DNA of 21,463 nt from UBA1563 sp041667115 (GTDB lineage Bacteria; Bacteroidota; Ignavibacteria; Ignavibacteriales; Ignavibacteriaceae). The stretch covers positions 1 through 21,463 of the forward strand of contig JBAYFO010000064.1 of assembly GCA_041667115.1 (NCBI GenBank). The letters are read 5' to 3'. The position numbers and the translations under genes are program-made. Below the pieces are notes generated by a model, which saw only the letters and a list, made by a program, of their open reading frames with translations, was not told the DNA's origin and ran no database searches. Positions 17,247 through 21,463 of the stretch are shown in pieces. How positions within the stretch are numbered: the first letter of the stretch is position 1; each line of letters begins with the position of its first letter.

Positions 17247-18354
17247 AAATTCTATATTTTTTATAAGCTACACCAGACATTACTTCTGCTCCGCGGTTCA
17301 TCATTTCGTTATCTTCTAAAATCCAGCTTGCTTCACCCAAATCAACGCCGAGAGCATGTGCTCTATTCAGGCATTCCATATAGAATACCGCATCCAGACC
17401 ACGTTTTTGATATTCGGGAATAATGCCTAGTGTAATTACCCTCGCCCATTTAATTTCTTTTTTCTTTGTCATTAACTTTATGAAATTGAAAGGGAAAAGA
17501 TGTCCATTCATCTCTTTAAATAACTGGTTATAATCAAGCATGACAAGTGCGAAGCCAATAACTTCACCATTAATTTCGCCGAATAAAACTAATGAAGGTT
17601 CAACCAATGGTTTTAAATCTTTCGCCATTGCGTCAATTTCATCGTCAGTCATGGGAATAAATCCCCAGTTAGGCGCCCAGGCTTTATTGTAAATCATTTT
17701 TACTTTATCTAACTCAGATTTGAAATTTTTCATATTCAGGGAAGTGATCGTCATCCCGGATCTTTTTTTAGCGATCTCTGCGACGCGAATAAGTTTTTCT
17801 GAAGTGATTACTTTTTTGTTTTCAAGTTTATAAGCAAGGAGATCTTTTGCTTTGTAGAAGCCGTAATTGTCACAAAGCGCTAAATAATATTTGGGATTGT
17901 GCGTCATTAATAATCGAGGGGAATCATCGAAACCTTCGATCAGCATTCCATATTCATCGTTGGAAGAAGGATTTGCCGGACCGCGCATGTGCGTTAATCC
18001 TCTTTTGCCAAGCCATTCTTTTACAGTATCGAATAGGGCATTAGCAACCGCTTGATCATTAATAGATTCGAAAAAACCGAAGAACCCGACTTTATCATTG
18101 TGGTATTTATTGTGCAAATCATTTTTAATAGCAGCGATACGTCCAACAATTTTGCCATCTCTTTTAGCAAGAAAGTAATCAGCTTCAGCATGTTTGAAGA
18201 ATGGATTCTTTTCTTTATTTAAGATTTTTTTTCTATCCATAATTAATGGCGGAACCCAGTACGGATCATTTTTATAAAACAGCCATTGGCATTTAATAAA
18301 CTCCATCAACTCCGATTTAGTCTGCACCAAAGAAATTTCTACAGAAACACTCAT
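17230..18354 (-). CDS. GNAT-superfamily acyltransferase; candidate bacterial ceramide synthase
   Basis: A 374-residue cytoplasmic protein with an acetyltransferase-like fold. The N-terminal half has FIKCQWLFYKNDPYWVPPL, the typical start of this family, and the motif MRGPANPSSNDEYGMLIEGF. The C-terminal half has a GNAT acyl-CoA-type loop, IPEYQKRGLDAVFY, preceded by WARVITLGI. It lies on the strand of spt, 95 bp downstream, and the epimerase-type gene is divergent on the other side. In bacteria that make ceramides, spt clusters with a GNAT-type bCerS that N-acylates 3-ketosphinganine and an epimerase-type CerR that reduces the product. The family match plus context make bCerS the best proposal; a general GNAT function remains possible. 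ATG 18354 has AGGAG five bases upstream; an in-frame TTG at 18369 would add five residues but overlaps no good site. Confidence 0.75.
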   Translation of the reverse strand: MSVSVEISLVQTKSELMEFIKCQWLFYKNDPYWVPPLIMDRKKILNKEKNPFFKHAEADYFLAKRDGKIVGRIAAIKNDLHNKYHNDKVGFFGFFESINDQAVANALFDTVKEWLGKRGLTHMRGPANPSSNDEYGMLIEGFDDSPRLLMTHNPKYYLALCDNYGFYKAKDLLAYKLENKKVITSEKLIRVAEIAKKRSGMTITSLNMKNFKSELDKVKMIYNKAWAPNWGFIPMTDDEIDAMAKDLKPLVEPSLVLFGEINGEVIGFALVMLDYNQLFKEMNGHLFPFNFIKLMTKKKEIKWARVITLGIIPEYQKRGLDAVFYMECLNRAHALGVDLGEASWILEDNEMMNRGAEVMSGVAYKKYRIYEIAV

Positions 18355-18406
18355 ACTAACTCCTGACAATAAATTCTCTATACGATAGTAATCTAAAAGG
18401 TAAATT

Positions 18407-18452
18407 GGTCAATAGTCATTAGTAAAACAAAATGACCATTGACAAATGACTA
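18407..18452. repeat. Imperfect inverted repeat at the 3' end of spt
   Basis: GGTCAATAGTCATT (18407-18420) pairs with AATGACCATTGACA (18431-18444) at 12 of 14 positions. The second arm continues into AATGACTAA, a further near-copy that reaches the spt stop codon. The TAGTCATTnGTCAATGG type is a commonly dispersed intergenic element in bacterial genomes, as recalled from general knowledge, not counted here. It occupies most of the spt-GNAT gap and may stabilise or terminate the spt transcript. Confidence 0.55.
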
Positions 18453-19640
18453 AATTAATCCTAATTCTTTACCGACTTTCTTAAAAGTATCAATAATAAA
18501 ATCAAGATGTTCGTCTTCGTGGGTTGACATATAACTAGTTCTCATCATTTGTCTTCCTTGAGGAACGCCTGGGGAGATAAAAACGTTCACAAAAACACCG
18601 GCTTCGAAAAGAGCTTTCCACATAACAAAAGCTACTTCATCAGAACCAACAATAACCGGTACAATAGCAGTTCTTCCCGGTTCAACTTTAAAACCTGCTT
18701 CAATTAATGCAGTTCTTACTTTTGCGGCATTGCTTACAACTTTAGTTACTCGTTCGGGTTCTTTTTCTAAAATAGTAAGAGCAGCTAATGCCGAGGCAGC
18801 AGATGCCGGAGTAGGGGAAGCAGAAAATATTAATGCCGCAGCATTATGTTTCAAATAATTGATAACTCTTTCAGCACCGGCAACAAAACCGCCGAGGGAT
18901 GCAAACGTTTTACTAAACGTTCCCATCGTTAGGTCAATTTCTTTTCCAAGATTAAATTCGCTTGCGGTTCCTTTTCCACCTTTACCTATTACACCTACGG
19001 AATGGGCATCATCAATTAAAATTCTTGCGCCGTATTTTTTTGCAATTCTATTTAGTTCGGGGAGGTCGACAATTTCACCGCCGGTTGAAAAAACACCATC
19101 ACTGACTACAAGTTTTCCGGCAGATTCCGGTAATTTTGAGATAACTCTTTCCAGATCAGCCATGTCGTTGTGCTTATAACGAACGACATCAGCAGTTACT
19201 CCTTTCGCCATTAAATTTCCGGCAACGATACATGCATGGTTGTCTCTGTCGGACACAACATATTCGCCCCGGTTTACTAAGGTAGGAATAATTCCCTGAG
19301 CAGTTTGGTAACCGGTAGAAAATAATAAGACGGCTTCTACTTCTAAGAATTTTGCCAATCTTTCTTCTAATTCAATATGAAGATCCAGCGTTCCGGTTAA
19401 GTAGCGAGATCCTGAACAGCCCGTTCCATATTTTTCAATAGCTTTTATTGCGGCTTCTTTTACAGCCGGATGAGCAGTTAACCCCAAATAATTATTAGAA
19501 CCCGCCATTACAATTTTTCTGCCTTCAATCTGAACAACAGGTCCTTCATTTGCTTCGATGGGTCTAAAATATGGATATAAGCCAAGTTTTTTAACTTCAT
19601 CGGCACGGGTAAATTCAAAACATTTGTTAAAGAGATCCAA
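18450..19640 (-). CDS. spt: Serine palmitoyltransferase (PLP-dependent alpha-oxoamine synthase)
   Basis: A 396-residue PLP enzyme of the KBL/BioF/SPT family, of typical length. It condenses serine with a fatty-acyl thioester to 3-ketosphinganine, the first step in sphingolipid synthesis. Visible features are LYPYFRPIEANEGP and SNNYLGLTAHP near the start, GTGCSGSRYLTGTLDLHIEL, the PLP-pyridine DDAHSVGVIGKGG and the Schiff-base Lys at residue 244 in GTFSKTFASLGG. The C-terminal PQGRQMMRTSYMSTHEDEHL favours SPT over the related biotin and glycine enzymes. Start is TTG at 19640, with GGAGG five bases upstream; the only other nearby ATG is out of frame. It heads the minus-strand run and is divergent from the CerR-like gene. 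KBL-type activity is the main alternative. Confidence 0.88.
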   Translation of the reverse strand: MDLFNKCFEFTRADEVKKLGLYPYFRPIEANEGPVVQIEGRKIVMAGSNNYLGLTAHPAVKEAAIKAIEKYGTGCSGSRYLTGTLDLHIELEERLAKFLEVEAVLLFSTGYQTAQGIIPTLVNRGEYVVSDRDNHACIVAGNLMAKGVTADVVRYKHNDMADLERVISKLPESAGKLVVSDGVFSTGGEIVDLPELNRIAKKYGARILIDDAHSVGVIGKGGKGTASEFNLGKEIDLTMGTFSKTFASLGGFVAGAERVINYLKHNAAALIFSASPTPASAASALAALTILEKEPERVTKVVSNAAKVRTALIEAGFKVEPGRTAIVPVIVGSDEVAFVMWKALFEAGVFVNVFISPGVPQGRQMMRTSYMSTHEDEHLDFIIDTFKKVGKELGLI

Positions 19641-19755
19641 TAGATCCTCCGTAATAGGTTAATTATTAAAAAGTTTATTTTTACGAACTTATTTTTGTAA
19701 TTTTTACTATAAAATCTATAATTAAATAATTTCAAAATCAAATTACGGAAAAAAA
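19641..19755. promoter_or_regulatory. Divergent promoter region between spt and the CerR-like gene
   Basis: The 115-bp gap is very AT-rich and separates two genes read in opposite directions, so it must hold both promoters unless transcription begins further off. On the + strand TATTTTTG at 19690-19697 matches the Bacteroidota -7 consensus; no clear -33 element was found, and none for the minus direction. Joint regulation of the two ceramide-type genes from here is plausible. Confidence 0.45.
19646..19650 (-). promoter_or_regulatory. Strong ribosome binding site fixing a TTG start of spt
   Basis: On the minus strand GGAGG ends five bases before TTG at 19640. There is no in-frame ATG nearby, and the resulting length matches the family. 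This makes TTG the likely true start. Confidence 0.6.
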
Positions 19756-20748
19756 ATGAAAGAAATTGCAGTTGTTACAGGCGGAAATGGTTTTGTGGGA
19801 AGCCATCTCGTAGATTACCTTCTTGAACGAAATTTTACCGTTCGATGCATTACCCGTAAAAGCAGTGACCTTAAATGGTTGAAAGATAAAGAAGTTGAAA
19901 TTCTTAATTCCGGATTATTTGATAAAGAAGGTTTGCGTAAAGCGTTTACTGGGGCTTCATATTTATTTCACGTTGCAGGGGTTGTCAAATCAAAAAAGCC
20001 GCAAGGATATTTTAAGGGAAATGTTGAAACTACAAGAACTTTATTAGAAACTGCCCTTGAGTTCAAAAATTCATTTAAAAAGATTTTGATCGTAAGCAGT
20101 CAAACAGCAGGAGGTCCTTCACTTGATGGCGAATTGGTTACCGAGGCTATGGAACCTCATCCGATTACCACTTACGGAAGAAGTAAATTGGAAGAAGAGA
20201 AAGTTGCTGCGGAATTTTATAATGAATTGCCGATAACTATTTGTCGCGCCCCGGCTGTTTACGGCGAACGCGATACAGAAATTTTAATCTTCTTTAAAAC
20301 ATACCACACTGGAATTTTTACAACGATCGGATTGGACATAAAACATATTAATTTAATCCATGTTATGGATTTAGTACGCGGATTTTATCTTGCCGCACTT
20401 TCCGAAAAAGCAAAAGGAGAAATCTATTTTATCACTTCGGAAAAAATTTATACGTGGGATGAAATAGGAAAGGTGACAGAAAAAGCATTAAACCGTCACG
20501 CGCTCCATATTATTGTTCCTCACTTTTTAGTATACGGAATAGCCGCGGTAGCACAATTCTTTTCCATTTTCTCAAGCAAAGCCGCAACACTTAATTTGGA
20601 AAAAGCGCGGGACATCACTCAAAAAGATTGGATCTGTTCTTCGCAAAAAGCTTTCGATCATTTCGGATATAGGCAAGAAATTTCTCTGGAAGAAGGAATT
20701 AAGAGAACCGTAAACTGGTACAGGGAGGTGAAGTGGATAGGGAAGTAG
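19756..20748 (+). CDS. NAD-dependent epimerase-family reductase; candidate ceramide reductase CerR
   Basis: A 330-residue extended SDR. Motifs are TGGNGFVGSHL (nucleotide loop, residues 8-18), FHVAGVVKS, VSSQTAGGPS with Ser114-Ser115, and the catalytic YxxxK at Y140-K144 (YGRSKLEEEK). CRAPAVYGERDTE and INLIHVMDLVRGFYLAA follow. The C-terminal part has a hydrophobic patch (IIVPHFLVYGIAAVAQFFSI), suitable for membrane or lipid contact, and ITQKDWICSSQKA. The combination of AGVVKS, SSQxAGGPS and the hydrophobic tail fits the epimerase-type enzymes linked to spt, proposed to reduce 3-ketoceramide to dihydroceramide. It is divergent from spt with a 115-bp gap. It differs from the first SDR gene in the window. 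The final residues (WIGK) and stop codon merge with a heptanucleotide repeat. Chemistry is inferred from family and context. Confidence 0.83.
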   Translation: MKEIAVVTGGNGFVGSHLVDYLLERNFTVRCITRKSSDLKWLKDKEVEILNSGLFDKEGLRKAFTGASYLFHVAGVVKSKKPQGYFKGNVETTRTLLETALEFKNSFKKILIVSSQTAGGPSLDGELVTEAMEPHPITTYGRSKLEEEKVAAEFYNELPITICRAPAVYGERDTEILIFFKTYHTGIFTTIGLDIKHINLIHVMDLVRGFYLAALSEKAKGEIYFITSEKIYTWDEIGKVTEKALNRHALHIIVPHFLVYGIAAVAQFFSIFSSKAATLNLEKARDITQKDWICSSQKAFDHFGYRQEISLEEGIKRTVNWYREVKWIGK

Positions 20749-20791
20749 CAAGTAAAAAGTAGAAAGTAACAAGTGGAAAGGGGAAAGGAGA
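20743..20791 (+). repeat. Seven-bp tandem repeat overlapping the CerR-like stop codon
   Basis: Seven successive 7-bp units begin at 20743: AAGTAGC, AAGTAAA, AAGTAGA, AAGTAAC, AAGTGGA, AAGGGGA, AAGGAGA. The first supplies the TAG stop codon of the reductase gene (20746-20748), so the repeat spans the gene border. It looks like a short tandem repeat prone to slippage; a gain or loss of units downstream of the stop would leave the protein intact. Confidence 0.75.
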
Positions 20792-20866
20792 AATCAAAGA
20801 TTTCAGACAATGCATTCTCTTAATCAAAATCTTGTTTTTGGGACATGATTTAAGAACAAAGATTAA

Positions 20867-20897
20867 TCCCGCCGAAGCGGGACGATTTCTGATTTTT
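20867..20897. terminator. Perfect 6-bp GC hairpin with CGAA loop, possible weak terminator
   Basis: TCCCGC (20867-20872), loop CGAA and GCGGGA (20877-20882) form a stable hairpin about 120 bp after the CerR-like stop. A short T run is found at 20892-20897, ten bases after the stem, too far for a textbook terminator. It may terminate or protect the 3' end of that transcript. Confidence 0.4.
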
Positions 20898-20938
20898 TAA
20901 AACTTCTAAAATTAAAAATCGTTAATCCTTATTCTGAG

Positions 20939-20954
20939 ATCAAAATGTTTTGAT
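20939..20954. other. Near-palindrome next to the 21-bp array
   Basis: ATCAAAA and TTTTGAT flank a 2-bp centre. The site lies 33 bp before the first unit of the repeat array. It could be a protein-binding site, but chance is possible in AT-rich DNA. Confidence 0.3.
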
Positions 20955-20986
20955 AGGATTTTTGCGCTTTCGAGGTAGTACCTGTT

Positions 20987-21236
20987 CAGTAATGAGATTG
21001 AACTATCCAGTAATCTCATCGAACTTTCTAGTAATGACTCAGAATTTCCAGTAATCTCACCGAACTTTTCAGTAATCGATCCGGTATCTCCAGTAATCGC
21101 ATCGGAATGTGTAGTAATCACACAAAATTTCCAGTAAACACATCGATAAAGCCAGTAATGAGACAGTTCAGTTCAGTAATGAGACAGTTCGAGCCAGTAA
21201 ACACACCAGTTTTTGCAGTAATGGCATAAAAACATT
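20987..21236. repeat. Array of twelve degenerate 21-bp units with CAGTAAT core
   Basis: The cores begin at 20987, 21008, 21029, 21049, 21070, 21091, 21112, 21132, 21153, 21174, 21195 and 21216. Spacing is 21 bp except for two 20-bp steps. Each unit starts with a 7-bp core, CAGTAAT in eight cases, TAGTAAT twice and CAGTAAA twice, and the other 14 bases vary, though some motifs (for example TCATCGAACTTTC, GAGACAGTTC) recur in neighbours. The two 20-bp units break any reading frame, and no protein-coding start is convincing on either strand. The 595-bp stretch from 20749 to 21342 therefore holds no gene: only this array, the heptamer repeat, a hairpin and a near-palindrome. Period close to two turns of B-DNA places all cores on one face, which fits a protein-binding array or a remnant of tandem duplication. 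Confidence 0.85.
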
Positions 21237-21342
21237 AAAAGACGATGATTTTGAGCTAAAAACACGATAACGTAAAACGGAAACCGCCTACATCCAATAA
21301 CTTTAATTTTCTAAGATGTCGAAGGTTTTGCTTTATTAAGTG

Positions 21343-21463
21343 CTAATGAACCACACTTGGCACTAACGACAACCCTAGTTTTTTAGCTTGTTTTTCTAAT
21401 CGTTGTCTTAAATGTTCTTCATAAGTTTGTTGATATTTGATTAGACCTTGTTCCACATAATTA
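21343..21463 (-). CDS. Probable transposase, C-terminal fragment (5' end outside the window)
   Basis: Reading into the window on the minus strand, 39 residues precede a TAG stop at 21343-21345. The tail begins NYVEQGLIKYQQTYEEHLRQ and continues RLEKQAKKLGLSLVPSVVH. A charged helix followed by a KKLGLSLVP ending resembles the C-terminal part of several IS transposases in cyanobacteria and related bacteria. The IS family cannot be assigned, and terminal inverted repeats were not found in 21237-21342. A non-transposase protein is possible, since only the end is visible. Confidence 0.45.
   Translation of the reverse strand, partial: NYVEQGLIKYQQTYEEHLRQRLEKQAKKLGLSLVPSVVH

Noticed and set aside
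18859..19179. 106-codon + strand open frame
   Set aside because: It is antisense to the conserved core of spt, which has all PLP-enzyme motifs.
20912..21121. Minus-strand open frame of 69 codons over the repeat array
   Set aside because: It is produced by the 21-bp period; it has no ribosome site, starts in mid-array and changes phase at the 20-bp unit. Not called as a gene.
20987..21236. CRISPR array
   Set aside because: The units have a 7-bp conserved core and 14 variable bases, not 24-40 bp repeats with unique spacers, and no cas genes are present.

Overview
The window looks like a chromosomal segment of a Gram-negative member of the Bacteroidota/Chlorobi/Ignavibacteriota assemblage, most likely an Ignavibacteria-type organism. 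The reasons are C-terminal type IX secretion (T9SS) sorting domains with the NYPNPFNPST style, a PorV/PorQ-family barrel, a PorD (DUF4835) homologue, a TonB receptor with an N-terminal carboxypeptidase-regulatory-like domain, AT-rich DNA and mostly clear Shine-Dalgarno sequences. The taxonomic call is inference; no rRNA or tRNA gene is visible.

Region 1 (1-11496, all + strand) is a glycan-use locus. It begins with the end of a MalF-type and a complete MalG-type sugar ABC permease. A regulatory gap follows, with a perfect 14-bp LacI-type operator palindrome. Next come a secreted protein with two CBM9-like domains and a T9SS signal, a terminator hairpin, a TonB-dependent receptor, a 1091-residue T9SS protein with Asp-rich loops and an FnIII-like module, a PorV-family barrel and a GH144-like (glucoamylase-fold) enzyme. 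No SusD homologue is present. The simplest reading is outer-surface capture and cleavage of a glucan (beta-1,2-glucan if the GH144 assignment is right), TonB-driven uptake, and ABC import across the inner membrane.

Region 2 (11497-15261, + strand) holds unrelated genes: a RhlB-like DEAD-box RNA helicase that probably starts at TTG, an SDR/epimerase-family oxidoreductase, a 168-bp gap with nested inverted repeats, and porD, a T9SS component.

Region 3 (15255-20748) reads mainly on the minus strand: serine palmitoyltransferase-like spt, a GNAT-like protein that fits bacterial ceramide synthase, and a HEAT-repeat/cyclophilin peptidylprolyl isomerase overlapping it by 17 bp. Divergent from spt is an NAD-dependent epimerase-family gene that fits ceramide reductase. 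Together spt, the GNAT gene and the reductase make a candidate three-step dihydroceramide pathway.

Region 4 (20743-21463) is largely non-coding and repeat-rich: a 7-bp tandem repeat overlapping the reductase stop codon, a C-loop hairpin, and twelve degenerate units of about 21 bp with a CAGTAAT core at near-perfect two-helical-turn spacing. It ends with the C-terminal end of a probable transposase on the minus strand.
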